Shown one piece after another: positions 11,958 to 20,768 of a stretch of DNA of 64,000 bases. Numbering within the stretch: the stretch's first letter is position 1; each line of letters begins with the position of its first letter. Source of the stretch: Anaerolineae bacterium (lineage in GTDB: Bacteria; Chloroflexota; Anaerolineae; 4572-78; J111). A program made the translations under genes and the position numbers. The stretch spans positions 62,001-126,000 of the forward strand of contig JAKLJP010000018.1 of NCBI GenBank assembly GCA_023151115.1, given 5' to 3'. The notes below the pieces were generated by a model, which saw only the letters and a list, made by a program, of their open reading frames with translations, was not told the DNA's origin and made no database searches.

Positions 11958-14906
11958 ATGAGCCAACATCGTTGGGGGTTACTGGTCATCATTTTAATCG
12001 CCCTGGCCTTACGGCTGACCCTGCTGGGCGAGCAAAGCCTGTGGTACGATGAAGGCGTCACCTGGCTGCTCTCGCAGAAGCCGCCGGGCGAACTGCTGCG
12101 CTGGACCGCCGCCGATATTCAACCCCCCCTGTACTACCTGCTCATCTGGGAAACCGACGCCCTGTTTGGTTCCCGCGAGTGGGCGCTGCGCTTTCCTTCC
12201 GTTATTTTCGGCGTACTAACGGTTCCTCTCATCTATATTTTGGCCCACCGTCTTTTTCCCGCTGCCTCGTCTTCCCGTCGCCTCGCCTCCCCGCCGCTGC
12301 TGGCCGCCGGACTCTTCGCCATCTCTCCGGTCATGGTCTATTACGCCCAGGAAGCCCGCATGTACACCCTCCTGGTCTTTGAAGCAACCCTGGCCGGCTA
12401 TTTATTACTCAAACTCCTCCACCCCAAACTCTCAGCTTTTGATAACTCTTCTTCAGCCTTCCGTCTTCCGCCTTCCGCCTTTCTTTATGTTTTGACTGCC
12501 ACCGCCGCCCTCTACACCCACTATTTTGCCGCTTTTTTGTTGATCGCTCATGGCCTCTATGGCCTGTTCATTTTATGGCAGCGCGGCTGGCCGGCCCGGC
12601 TTGCGCTGCAACTGCTCCAAATTTTCGGCGCGATTGCCCTGCTTTTTGCGCCCTGGCTGTGGATTTTGCTGGCCCGCCTGGGCGACGACCCCAGCTACTG
12701 GCCCGGCGCGCTCAAACTCCACGAGGCGCTGCGCCAAGTTTTAATCACCTTCACCGCCGGCGAAACTGTGCTGGAGCAAACCGGCCTCTGGATTGCCGTA
12801 GGCTATCTCTTGTTACTTATCCTCTGCACTCTGTACGGACGCCTCTACACCTCAATGCCTCACGTATCACGTATCACGCCTCACGTTTCATCCTTCATCC
12901 TTCATCCTTCATCCTTTCTACTGCTCTGGCTCTGCCTGCCCATCCTCCTCATTCTCCTGCTGTCCTTCCAATCGCCCAAATTCAACCCGCGCTACACCCT
13001 GCTGGCCTGGCCGGCCTTTGCCCTGCTGGTCGCCGCCGCCCTGGCTCAGTTCAACGTTGAACGTTCAATGTTGAACGTTCAACAGGTCATCTTCTCTTTT
13101 TTTTATGCTTTGATCCTGGCTACTTCCGGCTTCAGCCTGTACAACTGGTTCACCGACCCCCGCTTTGCCAAAGATGACTTTCAAGCCCTGGCTCAATTTG
13201 TGCGGGAACGCAGCGCCCCCGATGAAACCGTCCTGCTCAGTTCCGGCCACATGTACCCGGTCTGGGCCTACTATTATGGCTGGCAGGGCTGGACGCCCCT
13301 GCCCCGGCTGGAGCGCCTCGACATCAATCGCGTGACCGATTTGAGCATTTCCGCCGAAATGGCCCAGAGTTTGGCCGGCAAAGGCGGGGTCTGGCTGGTC
13401 AGTTGGCAAGATGAAGTGATTGACCCTAACGGCGTCATCCCTTTCTGGCTCGACCGCATTGGCCAACGCCCCGATGACGCCGGCGATTTTCAGGGGGTGC
13501 GGTTGGAACATTGGCGGCTCAACCCCGACAAAATCACCCTGCTTGACGAAAGTCCCATTGAGCGACCAGCCCTTATCACGACAGACTCAAGGGAGGCTCC
13601 GGCTGAAAATTTGACAAGCTCAAGCGGCTACAACTTTGCCGGTCAGGTTGAGCTGGTCGGGGTTACGCCGTTGAACGACAACGACCTGGCCCTTTTCTGG
13701 CGGCCCCGCCGCCCCCTGCCCGCCGATTTGCTGCTCACCCTGCGTTTGACCGACCGCGATGGCTTCCATTGGGATCGCGCGCCGTTTGTGGGGCGACCCG
13801 GCGCTTATCTCTACCCCCCGTCGCGCTGGCCGGTCGGCCAACTGGTGATGACGCGCCAGCAGCTTGACTGGCAAATCGGCACACCGCCGGGCCTGTATTG
13901 GGTTGAAGTGGGTCTGGGCCAGCCGGATACCGCCAACGCAGCCGCCGGTTTCACCGGTTGGGACATTCTGGACGAGCAGGGCCGGCCTCAACGGCGCACC
14001 GGCCTGATTGATGCCATCAACGTCAGCCAGCTTGTCCGTCCCGGCCCAGGCGACTCGTTGCCCGCGCTGGCCGAAAAGCCCCTGGTTGACTTTTCGCCGA
14101 TTATCCTGCTGCGCCAGAGCGACCTGTCCTCCAGGCAGGCCGAGCCGGGCGACCGCCTGCTGCTGAAACTGCTGTGGCAGGCCGGCCAATTCAATTTTGA
14201 TGATATTTCGGTCGGCTTTGATCTGATTGACGCCGAGGGCCAAAGCCACCGGGTTGGCTCCTCGCTAACCCCCAGCCGCCAGTTTAACCTGCCCCGCTGG
14301 GCAGCGAATGATTTGGTTTTGGGCCAATATTGGCTTGATATTCCAACCGTAACCGCGCCCGGCCCGGCCAAACTACAAGTGCGCCTGGTCAACGTTCACG
14401 GCTTTTTTTACGACGAAGTGTTTCCCTTTGACCGGCTGGAGATTTTGCCCACCACCCGCAATTTCAACCCGCCGGACTCAACCGATATGCCGCTCGAAGC
14501 CGACTTTTCCGGCCAGGTCTCGCTTATCGGCGTGGATTGCCCCTCTTCGACAAGCTCAGAACAGGCAATTTGTCGCGCCGCGCCCGGCGAGGAAGTCACG
14601 CTGACTCTCTACTGGCGGGCCGGAACCGCTATCGAAACGAATTACACCGTTTTCACCCACCTGCTTGGCCCGGAGGAAACTGTAATTGTCAATGCCGACC
14701 ATTCCCCGCCCAAGCCCACGCAAGGCTGGGTCAACGGCGAAATCATTGCTGATTCTGTCAGCTTCACCCTGCCGGAGACTCTGCCGCCGGGGGATTACCC
14801 CATTGAGGTGGGGTTATACAACGCCGTTGATCCTGAATTTACCCGCCTTCCTTTAACCGGCGGCGAACTGCGGGTCATTTTGCCTCAACCGCTTCAAGTA
14901 GAGTGA
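11958..14906 (+). CDS. GT39-like membrane glycosyltransferase with large C-terminal beta domains
   Basis: About 982 residues from ATG 11958. The N-terminal half has GT39/ArnT features: a first-loop acidic motif (LWYDEGVTWLL), then DIQPPLYYLLIW and AQEARMYTLL. Such enzymes move a sugar from a polyprenyl-phosphate carrier to a lipid or protein outside the cytoplasmic membrane. The catalytic DE pair is present. The C-terminal region (about 540-980) is soluble and beta-rich and appears to hold repeated modules, including one shared with the DUF2079 gene (TVFTHLL..., GDYPIEVGLYN). Arrays are inserted in frame at 12454-12485, 12857-12918 and 13049-13084; DNA resembling TTCGACAAGCTCAG repeats occurs near 14547. 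The upstream frame (from 11874) runs through the MITE and is rejected. Confidence 0.82.
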   Translation: MSQHRWGLLVIILIALALRLTLLGEQSLWYDEGVTWLLSQKPPGELLRWTAADIQPPLYYLLIWETDALFGSREWALRFPSVIFGVLTVPLIYILAHRLFPAASSSRRLASPPLLAAGLFAISPVMVYYAQEARMYTLLVFEATLAGYLLLKLLHPKLSAFDNSSSAFRLPPSAFLYVLTATAALYTHYFAAFLLIAHGLYGLFILWQRGWPARLALQLLQIFGAIALLFAPWLWILLARLGDDPSYWPGALKLHEALRQVLITFTAGETVLEQTGLWIAVGYLLLLILCTLYGRLYTSMPHVSRITPHVSSFILHPSSFLLLWLCLPILLILLLSFQSPKFNPRYTLLAWPAFALLVAAALAQFNVERSMLNVQQVIFSFFYALILATSGFSLYNWFTDPRFAKDDFQALAQFVRERSAPDETVLLSSGHMYPVWAYYYGWQGWTPLPRLERLDINRVTDLSISAEMAQSLAGKGGVWLVSWQDEVIDPNGVIPFWLDRIGQRPDDAGDFQGVRLEHWRLNPDKITLLDESPIERPALITTDSREAPAENLTSSSGYNFAGQVELVGVTPLNDNDLALFWRPRRPLPADLLLTLRLTDRDGFHWDRAPFVGRPGAYLYPPSRWPVGQLVMTRQQLDWQIGTPPGLYWVEVGLGQPDTANAAAGFTGWDILDEQGRPQRRTGLIDAINVSQLVRPGPGDSLPALAEKPLVDFSPIILLRQSDLSSRQAEPGDRLLLKLLWQAGQFNFDDISVGFDLIDAEGQSHRVGSSLTPSRQFNLPRWAANDLVLGQYWLDIPTVTAPGPAKLQVRLVNVHGFFYDEVFPFDRLEILPTTRNFNPPDSTDMPLEADFSGQVSLIGVDCPSSTSSEQAICRAAPGEEVTLTLYWRAGTAIETNYTVFTHLLGPEETVIVNADHSPPKPTQGWVNGEIIADSVSFTLPETLPPGDYPIEVGLYNAVDPEFTRLPLTGGELRVILPQPLQVE
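12454..12485. repeat. CTTCCGC 7-nt array inside a CDS
   Basis: CTTCCGT, CTTCCGC, CTTCCGC, in frame, coding for FRLPPSAF. Confidence 0.7.
12857..12918. repeat. CACGTAT then CATCCTT 7-nt arrays inside a CDS
   Basis: Four CACGTAT/CACGCCT units run directly into four CATCCTT units, in frame before a membrane helix of the 11958 gene. Confidence 0.9.
13049..13084. repeat. AACGTTGAACGTTCAA palindromic array inside a CDS
   Basis: Units of GTTCAAC/GTTGAAC; self-complementary. In frame in the 11958 gene. Confidence 0.8.
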
Positions 14907-14922
14907 TGGATTACTCTATACT
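14893..14922 (+). promoter_or_regulatory. possible promoter of the 14939 gene
   Basis: TTCAAG, 18-nt spacer, TATACT. Leader only about 10 nt and without a Shine-Dalgarno site. Confidence 0.4.
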
Positions 14923-14938
14923 TTAATTACTGGCCATC

Positions 14939-17038
14939 ATGAATAAGTACCGCTTCTGGTTGTTGCTCATCTGTTTCATCGCGCTGGCGCTGCGTTTATA
15001 TAACCTCACCTACCACAGCCTTTGGTTCGATGAGGCTATCAGCGTCCACTGGGCCAGGCAGTCAGTTCCCCGCATTTTGGAAGTTGGCCTGACCCTGGAG
15101 GAAGATCGCCTGCCGCCGCTGTATTATTTGCTGCTCAAAGGGTGGACCGGCCTGGTCGGCTTTAGCGAAACCGGTGTGCGCAGCCTCTCTGTCTTGCAGG
15201 GGACGCTGCTGGTAGCGGTCATTGCTGCTGTTGCTAAAACGCTCTTCAACCGGCGGGTTGCCCTGCTGATGGCGCTGCTGGTGGCCCTCAACCCTTTTCT
15301 CATTTGGTACGCCCAGGAAGCCCGCATGTACGCCCAGGCCGCCCTTTTCAGCGCCCTCACCGTTTGGGCCTTCCTGCAAATGGCCAGTAGCCAGAAATCA
15401 GTAGTCAGTAATCAGAAGTCAGAAATTACAGGCCAGATTGATACACCTCACGCACCACGCACTACGCACCACGCACTACGCACCACGCTTCACGCCTCAC
15501 GCCTCACGCACCACGCCTCCCTCTTCACCCTTTTTGCCCTGGCCGGCCTCTACACCCATCTCTACACCGGCTTTATCTTGCCGGCGCTGGGGCTGTGGCT
15601 ACTGCTAAGCTACCCTCGCCGCTGGCGTTTGTGGCTGGTGTTTGCCCTGTGCGGGCTGGTAATCGCCCTGGCTTTTGCTCCTCTGGCCCTGGCAACCTGG
15701 CGCTTTTCCGGCGAAGCCGCCCCCGGCGACCCCCTCACCGGCTTACCCCAACGAGCCTGGGGACTGCTGCAAGCCTTCACCCTCTGGAAAGCCCCGCTCC
15801 CGATGTGGCTCCAAATCATCATTCCCGCCGCTGTCAGCCTCTTCGCCCTGACAGCCTACGCACCCCGCACCACGCACCACGTACTAAGCCTTGCCTCTCA
15901 CTTCTCCCCCACCCTCGCCTCCTCGCCTCCTCGCCTCCCTGCTCCCCGCCTCCTCGCCTCCCTGCTCCTCGCCTCCCCCTTCGTCATTGCCAGCCTGCTG
16001 CTCCTGCGCAACCACCTGGCCTTTTTCGGCGAGCGCTATTTTATAGTGATGGTTCCCTGGCTGCTGCTGCTGGCCGCCGTCGGTGCAGAACGAATCAGCG
16101 AATGGGCAAATGGGCAAATGGGCAAATGGCGAATAAAAAATTCTTGCTCCACGCTTCACCTCTATCTTCGATCTTCTATCTTCTATCCTCTACCTTCTAT
16201 CCTCTATCTTCCATCTTCCATCCTCCTTCTCCTGCTCACCTTCCTGCCCCTGCCCGGTCAGTGGACTATTCCAGCGGCCAAAGAAGCCTGGCGGCAGAGC
16301 GTCGCTTACCTGGCCGAACACGCCGCCGCTGATCACGGCATCCTCATCCACCCCGATTGGGTGCGCTATCCTTTTCAGTATTATTTCCGCGGCCCCGGCC
16401 AAACCTACGCCGCTTTTAGCAACGTCTCCCCAGCCACTGCGCTCGATGGCCCCTTGCAAGGTGTGGTTGGGACTCATCCGGTTATCTGGCTCATCCAATC
16501 GCACCTCGACGGCCCGGACCCCCAGCGGTTGGTCGAACAATGGTTTGCTGCTCGTTACCCGCTGGTGACAGAACTTTATCCGCCCGGTATTTCGCTCAAA
16601 GGTTTTGCCCCCGGCTACCAGCTTGACTCCCTCCCCCCCGAAGTAACGCCAGCCGCGATTGAGTTTTCCAACGGGCTGAAACTGGCCGGCTACCAGGCTG
16701 ATGCCGTTGTTACCGCCACCGACGACCTGTTTCATCCGCCATCAGGTTGGGTACACGTCACCCTCTACTGGACGGCAGCCAGACCTATTACCCAGAATGT
16801 GACCCCAGGAGTCAATCTGGTTGGACCGGAAGGGGTGTGGGGGGCCAGTCTCGACCGAACAAGCGATGCCTTGAAGCTTTTTCCGCCGTCGCGTTGGGTG
16901 GCAGACCAAATTATTCGCCACGATCTGGATGTCAATCTGAACCCGATTACGCCGCCCGGTCATTATCAGTTGGTGGTTAGCCTGCCCGGCTCACCGGCGG
17001 AACAGTACCCCCTGACCAAAATCGAGGTGCGCCGGTAG
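14939..17038 (+). CDS. GT39-like membrane glycosyltransferase
   Basis: 699 residues. Typical GT39 head: LRLYNLTYHSLWFDEAIS with the catalytic Asp-Glu, EDRLPPLYYLLL, then WYAQEARMYAQAALFSAL. About 11-12 membrane helices fill residues 5-480; the remaining roughly 200 residues are outside the membrane. It probably uses a polyprenyl-phosphate sugar donor; the acceptor is unknown. In-frame repeat arrays at 15384-15429, 15446-15520, 15857-15979 and 16099-16228 lengthen the loops by well over 100 residues in total, the heaviest load in the window. The ATG has no ribosome site. It follows the preceding gene by 32 nt but seems to have its own promoter. Confidence 0.85.
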   Translation: MNKYRFWLLLICFIALALRLYNLTYHSLWFDEAISVHWARQSVPRILEVGLTLEEDRLPPLYYLLLKGWTGLVGFSETGVRSLSVLQGTLLVAVIAAVAKTLFNRRVALLMALLVALNPFLIWYAQEARMYAQAALFSALTVWAFLQMASSQKSVVSNQKSEITGQIDTPHAPRTTHHALRTTLHASRLTHHASLFTLFALAGLYTHLYTGFILPALGLWLLLSYPRRWRLWLVFALCGLVIALAFAPLALATWRFSGEAAPGDPLTGLPQRAWGLLQAFTLWKAPLPMWLQIIIPAAVSLFALTAYAPRTTHHVLSLASHFSPTLASSPPRLPAPRLLASLLLASPFVIASLLLLRNHLAFFGERYFIVMVPWLLLLAAVGAERISEWANGQMGKWRIKNSCSTLHLYLRSSIFYPLPSILYLPSSILLLLLTFLPLPGQWTIPAAKEAWRQSVAYLAEHAAADHGILIHPDWVRYPFQYYFRGPGQTYAAFSNVSPATALDGPLQGVVGTHPVIWLIQSHLDGPDPQRLVEQWFAARYPLVTELYPPGISLKGFAPGYQLDSLPPEVTPAAIEFSNGLKLAGYQADAVVTATDDLFHPPSGWVHVTLYWTAARPITQNVTPGVNLVGPEGVWGASLDRTSDALKLFPPSRWVADQIIRHDLDVNLNPITPPGHYQLVVSLPGSPAEQYPLTKIEVRR
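15384..15429. repeat. CAGTAGT/CAGAAAT 7-nt array inside a CDS
   Basis: Six degenerate units, in frame in the 14939 gene (peptide SSQKSVVSNQKSE). Confidence 0.8.
15446..15520. repeat. CACGCAC 7-nt array inside a CDS
   Basis: About ten units of CACGCAC, TACGCAC, CACGCTT and CACGCCT, in frame. One of the longest arrays here. Confidence 0.92.
15857..15979. repeat. CACGCAC units followed by CCTCCTCG-type units inside a CDS
   Basis: Three 7-nt units, then about eight 7-9 nt units rich in CCTC, in frame in the 14939 gene. Confidence 0.75.
16099..16228. repeat. ATGGGCAA, TTCTATC and TTCCATC arrays inside a CDS
   Basis: Three ATGGGCAA units (16101-16128), then about ten CTATCTT/CTATCCT/CCATCTT units. 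In frame in the 14939 gene. Confidence 0.85.
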
Positions 17039-17039
17039 T

Positions 17040-17068
17040 TTGACGGTCTTGGGCCTTTGTGGTAGGCT
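17040..17068 (+). promoter_or_regulatory. promoter of the toxin-antitoxin operon
   Basis: TTGACG, 17-nt spacer ending TGTGG, TAGGCT. Predicted leader about 17 nt. Confidence 0.6.
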
Positions 17069-17091
17069 TATCAATCTGGTGAAAATAAGAA

Positions 17092-17388
17092 ATGGCCTTT
17101 GAAGTTGAGCTTGGTCCAGATGCCTGGGAACATCTTCAAGCTTTTCCAGCACATGCTCAATCCCTGTTACTTGATACCATCGAACAGCAACTACGTTATC
17201 AGCCAGACAACGAAACCCGCAATCGAAAACCTCTTAGGTCCAATACCCTGACAAGTTGGGAATTGCGTGTGGGCGATTTTCGAATTTTTTATGATATTAT
17301 ATCCGATGAGGCTACTGTCTCTGTGGTTGCTATTGGCCTCAAGAAACACAATCGGCTAACAATTGGTGGAAAAGAGTTTAAACTATGA
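17092..17388 (+). CDS. RelE/ParE-superfamily toxin
   Basis: 98 residues. RelE-type toxins cut mRNA in the ribosome; ParE types act on gyrase. Here the C-terminal strands carry the RelE hallmark: WELRVGDFRIFYDI with a basic residue before the aromatic pair, and VAIGLKKHNRL near the end. The helical N-terminal segment is shorter than in HigB. It precedes its partner and overlaps it by ATGA, so the toxin is first in the operon, the reverse of the usual relBE order. It has its own promoter and lower GC than the neighbouring glycosyltransferase genes, which fits horizontal acquisition (by eye). Confidence 0.8.
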   Translation: MAFEVELGPDAWEHLQAFPAHAQSLLLDTIEQQLRYQPDNETRNRKPLRSNTLTSWELRVGDFRIFYDIISDEATVSVVAIGLKKHNRLTIGGKEFKL

Positions 17389-17702
17389 ATACAAAAAAGA
17401 TAGCCTTAGAGACTTGTGATATACCTATTCGTGACCTGGTTAGATTGATAGTTCAAGGAGAAGCTATTGTTTTGACTGAAAATGATGAGCCACGCTACGT
17501 TCTGGGAGCAGTAGATGAATTCGAGTGGGAAGTATTCAATCTATCACATAATCAAGAGTTTATGAGCTATCTCGATCAAGCCCGAGAGCGAGCACGCCGC
17601 GAAGGCGCCTTATCTATAGCCGAGGTACGTCAGCGTTTAAAAATATCACCCGGTTCCCACTCAAACACCTCCCAAAGCCCCGAGCCTGATAACAAAGACT
17701 AA
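17385..17702 (+). CDS. Phd/YefM-like antitoxin
   Basis: 105 residues. The N-terminal half (IRDLVRLIVQGEAIVLTENDEPRYVL) has the pattern of Phd/YefM proteins, which bind operator DNA with a small alpha/beta domain and wrap the toxin with a helical tail. Residues 55-88 (YLDQARERARREGALSIAEVRQRL) would be the toxin-binding helix. The last 15 residues are disordered. It is translated from the ATGA overlap with the toxin. Assignment rests on pattern and context. Confidence 0.7.
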   Translation: MNTKKIALETCDIPIRDLVRLIVQGEAIVLTENDEPRYVLGAVDEFEWEVFNLSHNQEFMSYLDQARERARREGALSIAEVRQRLKISPGSHSNTSQSPEPDNKD

Positions 17703-17713
17703 ACGTATTATTT

Positions 17714-18958
17714 ATGGCTCAAAATTATCATAGACCCACTTTGGTTTACTTTTTTTCTATCTTTTTTCTCATCCTTCTTTTTTTGACCGCCTGCGCCTCC
17801 GGCCCGTTACTGTCGGAGGTCAGCGTCAACCCGCAAACCATTTCGCCCAATGCCGACGGCCTGACCGATGTTACCCGCATCAGCTATCGCCTGAACCGCT
17901 CGGCAGATTTGTCCATTTATCTGCTGGATGAGACCGGGCAGCGCCATTATTTCAGAGAAGGGCGGCGGCGCTCCGCCGGCGAGTATCAAGTAGATTTTGG
18001 CGGGGTGGTCAATGGGGTCATGCTGCCCGACGGCAGTTATACCTGGGTGGTCGAAGCCACTGACGATGCCGGCCAGACGGCTAACCAGCAGGGCCAACTG
18101 CTCATCGAAAACGCCGACACGGTCAAGCCGGAACTCCAGGGCTTTAGCGTTTACCCGCAAGTGTTTACCCCCAATCAAGACGGCATAGATGACCGCGTGA
18201 CCATCAACTATTCGCTCACCAAAGAGGCCGAAGTGAGCGTTTATCTAATAGCCCCCGACGGCGAGACGCGCTATCCCATTGCCGAGAAAGAGCGCGAGGT
18301 AAAACCGGGCCAACCCGGCTTTCACACCTATGATTACGAAGGCGGGGTGGACCAGGGCGCCGACCCGCCCCCCGACGGTCTGTACATCGTTCAGGCCGAA
18401 GCCGTGGACCGGGTGGGCAATCGCACCCTTGTCACCAGCACCCTGACCATTAAGGAGGGCGGTGTGCCTCGCGCCGACATTGTTGCGGCAGATGTGGATT
18501 ATTACAACCCCGCAACCGGCGATCAAATTGTCCCGCTGGGGGCGACCCTGGCCTTTACCCTGACCGTCGAAAATTTTGGCAGCGTCCCTATCCGCACCCA
18601 CGGCCCTTCCTCCGGCGAGCCTTACCGCAGTGACGAAAATTTCAACACCAAAGATTTTTTCGAGTCCTCCGGCGCGTGGCGGGTGGGCATTGATTACGAG
18701 GGTAACCCCAGCTACGCCTATCCTTACCGCTGGGCCGTCGGCAACTTGGATGAGTTGGAACAGCGGGTCATCAACGGCAACACCGAATATTACTTATTGC
18801 CCGGCCAGCGCGCCCTCGTCGTTGGCTCCATTCAAATTGTAGATGTGCCCGCCGAGAAAGACACCGTCAACTTTTGGGCCGGCCTGATCCACGAGCAGGT
18901 GCGTATTGATACCTTCAACGACCATGTTGACCCCCAACCTATCCGCATCGGGTTTTAA
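17714..18958 (+). CDS. secreted lipoprotein with two FlgD-like Ig repeats
   Basis: 414 residues. A hydrophobic signal peptide ends in lipobox LTAC with Cys27 as the lipidation site, so the protein should be anchored outside the membrane. Residues about 35-150 and 155-245 are two similar beta-sandwich repeats, each opening with an Asn/Asp-rich motif (ISPNADGLTD; FTPNQDGIDD), as in FlgD/gliding-type Ig domains, and each containing a -DG-YTW or -DGLYIV strand. The last 170 residues (from about VPRADIVAADVDYYNP) resemble a further beta domain of the CARDB sort. No enzyme motif is seen. It lies 11 nt after the antitoxin but is unlikely to be related in function. Confidence 0.75.
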   Translation: MAQNYHRPTLVYFFSIFFLILLFLTACASGPLLSEVSVNPQTISPNADGLTDVTRISYRLNRSADLSIYLLDETGQRHYFREGRRRSAGEYQVDFGGVVNGVMLPDGSYTWVVEATDDAGQTANQQGQLLIENADTVKPELQGFSVYPQVFTPNQDGIDDRVTINYSLTKEAEVSVYLIAPDGETRYPIAEKEREVKPGQPGFHTYDYEGGVDQGADPPPDGLYIVQAEAVDRVGNRTLVTSTLTIKEGGVPRADIVAADVDYYNPATGDQIVPLGATLAFTLTVENFGSVPIRTHGPSSGEPYRSDENFNTKDFFESSGAWRVGIDYEGNPSYAYPYRWAVGNLDELEQRVINGNTEYYLLPGQRALVVGSIQIVDVPAEKDTVNFWAGLIHEQVRIDTFNDHVDPQPIRIGF

Positions 18959-18985
18959 AAGGATGAGGGATGAAGGATGAAGATT
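18958..18985. repeat. GGATGAA 7-nt array
   Basis: Three units just after a stop codon and before the GT2 gene. Confidence 0.7.
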
Positions 18986-19010
18986 TTAGCTTTTATCCTT
19001 CTATTTTACC

Positions 19011-19985
19011 ATGGACTTAGCTGTTATTATCGTCAACTGGAATGTGCGGGACCTACTGGCGGCCTGCCTGCGCTCCGTCGAGGCTGACCTGGCGGCAAGC
19101 GGCCTGGCCGGGCAGATTTGGGTGGTTGATAACGCCTCCAGCGATGACTCGGTCAGCATGCTGCGCCGTGACTTCCCCCAAGTGAAACTCATTGCCTGCG
19201 ACCAGAATCTCGGTTTTGCCGGGGGCAACAATGCCGCCCTGCGAGCCATCGGTTTTGCCCCCTCCCCTGCGAGGGGAGGGGAACATGTACCGGAAGCCGT
19301 TTTATTGCTCAACCCCGATACCGAAGTCCATCACGGCGCGTTGAAGGCGTTATTCGACTTTCTCAAAAACAATCCTCAAGTGGGTATCGCCGGGGGGCAA
19401 CTGATGTACGGCGATGGTTCGTTCCAACACAGCGGTTTTGCCTTTCCGGGGGTGTGGCAGTTGGCCATTGAATTATTACCCCTGCCGGGCCGACTGGTCG
19501 AATCCCGGCTGAATGGGCGCTATCCGCGCTCCGCCTATGAAGGCGGGCGACCTTTCCGGGTGGACCACCCTTTGGGCGCAGCGATGTGCGTCCGGCGCGA
19601 GGCCATTCAGTCGGTAGGGCTGCTCGACGAGCGGTATCAGATGTATGTGGAGGAAATTGATTGGAGCAAACGAATGGCGGCGGCAGGCTGGCCGGCCTAC
19701 TGCGTGCCGGCAGCGCGGATCACCCATTTTGGCGGTCAAAGCACGGGCCAGGTGAAAATGAGCAGCTTTATCAAACTGTGGACCAGCCGCGCCCAGTTTT
19801 ATCGTAAATACTACAGTCCCCTGAAAGTGGGGCTGGCTGCTCAAATTGTGCGATTGGGATTGCAACGGCGAGCCAGGCAAGATGCTCAGGCCGCCAGCCG
19901 GGGCGAGTTGACCCAGGCTGAACTGGTCGAGCGACTGGACGGCTACCGGCAAATAATTAATCTCTGGCAGGGAAAAGCAGGATGA
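19011..19985 (+). CDS. GT2 glycosyltransferase, rhamnosyltransferase-like
   Basis: 324 residues, cytoplasmic face. GT-A fold: IIVNWNVRDLLAACLRSV, the nucleotide-binding WVVDNASSDDS, LNLGFAGGNN-type motif (QNLGFAGGNNAAL), metal-binding LLNPDTEV, and the ED motif YVEEIDWSKR near residue 218. It is of the WbbL-like subgroup that adds sugars, often rhamnose, to surface glycans. A small palindrome (19258-19281) adds about eight residues (PSPARGGE) between the NN helix and the DxD strand. It is followed, with an ATGA overlap, by a second GT2 gene. Confidence 0.9.
   Translation: MDLAVIIVNWNVRDLLAACLRSVEADLAASGLAGQIWVVDNASSDDSVSMLRRDFPQVKLIACDQNLGFAGGNNAALRAIGFAPSPARGGEHVPEAVLLLNPDTEVHHGALKALFDFLKNNPQVGIAGGQLMYGDGSFQHSGFAFPGVWQLAIELLPLPGRLVESRLNGRYPRSAYEGGRPFRVDHPLGAAMCVRREAIQSVGLLDERYQMYVEEIDWSKRMAAAGWPAYCVPAARITHFGGQSTGQVKMSSFIKLWTSRAQFYRKYYSPLKVGLAAQIVRLGLQRRARQDAQAASRGELTQAELVERLDGYRQIINLWQGKAG
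19258..19281. repeat. CCCTCCCC/GGGGAGGG palindrome inserted in a GT2 gene
   Basis: CCCCTCCCCT and AGGGGAGGGG around GCG. In frame; similar core to the inner palindrome of the element at 11751-11904. Confidence 0.75.
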
Positions 19986-20767
19986 CCAAAATTATCGTCG
20001 CCATTCTGACCAAAAACGAGGCGCGACACATCGGTGATTGTATCAGGAGCGTCCAGTGGGCCGATGCCGTTATCCTGGAAGACTCTTTTAGCACAGACGG
20101 CACGGTTGAGATAGCCCAAAATTTGGGGGCGCACATTTTTCAGAATAAGTTTGTCAATTTTGCCGTCGCCCGAGATACGGCCCTTAACAATGCCCGCAGC
20201 TTGCAGGGCGAGTGGATTCTCTTTGTGGATGCAGACGAGCGGGTTACACCGGAACTGGCCCAGGAAATTCGCCGGGTAGTTCAAAACAGCCAGGCCGCAG
20301 GCTGGTGGACGCCGCGTTATAACATTATGTGGGGCCATACCATGCGCGGCGGCGGCTGGTACCCCGACTATCAACTACGGCTGATGCGGCTCGACGCGGC
20401 GCATTATGACCCGGAGCGACAGGTGCATGAGATTGTCATCCTGGATGGGCCGGCTGATTATTTGAAGGAGCATCTGATCCATTATAACTATGACTCGCTG
20501 GCCCAATTCAAGTTCAAACAGGATCGCTATATTGATTTTGAAGCCAAAATCTTAAAAGAAAAAGGCATCCGGGCCAAACCCTGGACTTACCTGTCTATGC
20601 CCCTGCGCGAGTTTCGCCGGCGCTATGTTTCATTGCAGGGCTACAAAGATGGCTGGGTGGGCTTGCAGGTGTGCGGCTTGATGAGCTGGTATATGTTTAT
20701 CACTTACCTGCGGTTAAATAAACTGTACCATGCGGAAGAACGTTTAACGTTAAACGTTCAACGTTAA
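19982..20767 (+). CDS. GT2 glycosyltransferase, WaaE/KdtX-like
   Basis: 261 residues. Motifs: ILTKNEARHIGDCIRSV, DSFSTDGT (nucleotide binding), FAVARDTALN, and FVDADERVT as the metal site. The C-terminal part with RDAAHYDPERQVHE-like segment (LDAAHYDPERQVHE) is typical of WaaE-like enzymes that add a sugar to a lipid-linked core. It overlaps the preceding GT2 gene by four bases. Its last codons lie in a palindromic repeat (20741-20768) that also supplies the last codons of the convergent gene, so the end RLTLNVQR is repeat-derived. Confidence 0.88.
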   Translation: MTKIIVAILTKNEARHIGDCIRSVQWADAVILEDSFSTDGTVEIAQNLGAHIFQNKFVNFAVARDTALNNARSLQGEWILFVDADERVTPELAQEIRRVVQNSQAAGWWTPRYNIMWGHTMRGGGWYPDYQLRLMRLDAAHYDPERQVHEIVILDGPADYLKEHLIHYNYDSLAQFKFKQDRYIDFEAKILKEKGIRAKPWTYLSMPLREFRRRYVSLQGYKDGWVGLQVCGLMSWYMFITYLRLNKLYHAEERLTLNVQR

Positions 20768-20768
20768 A
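20741..20768. repeat. AACGTTAAACGTTCAACGTT palindromic array shared by two convergent genes
   Basis: Units CGTTTAA/CGTTAAA/CGTTCAA. The stop codons of both the plus-strand GT2 gene and the minus-strand unknown gene lie in it. Confidence 0.85.

Noticed and set aside
17714..18958. Lipoprotein as a third member of the toxin-antitoxin operon
   Set aside because: Although 11 nt apart, it is a secreted surface protein; no functional link, and its base composition matches the surrounding surface genes.
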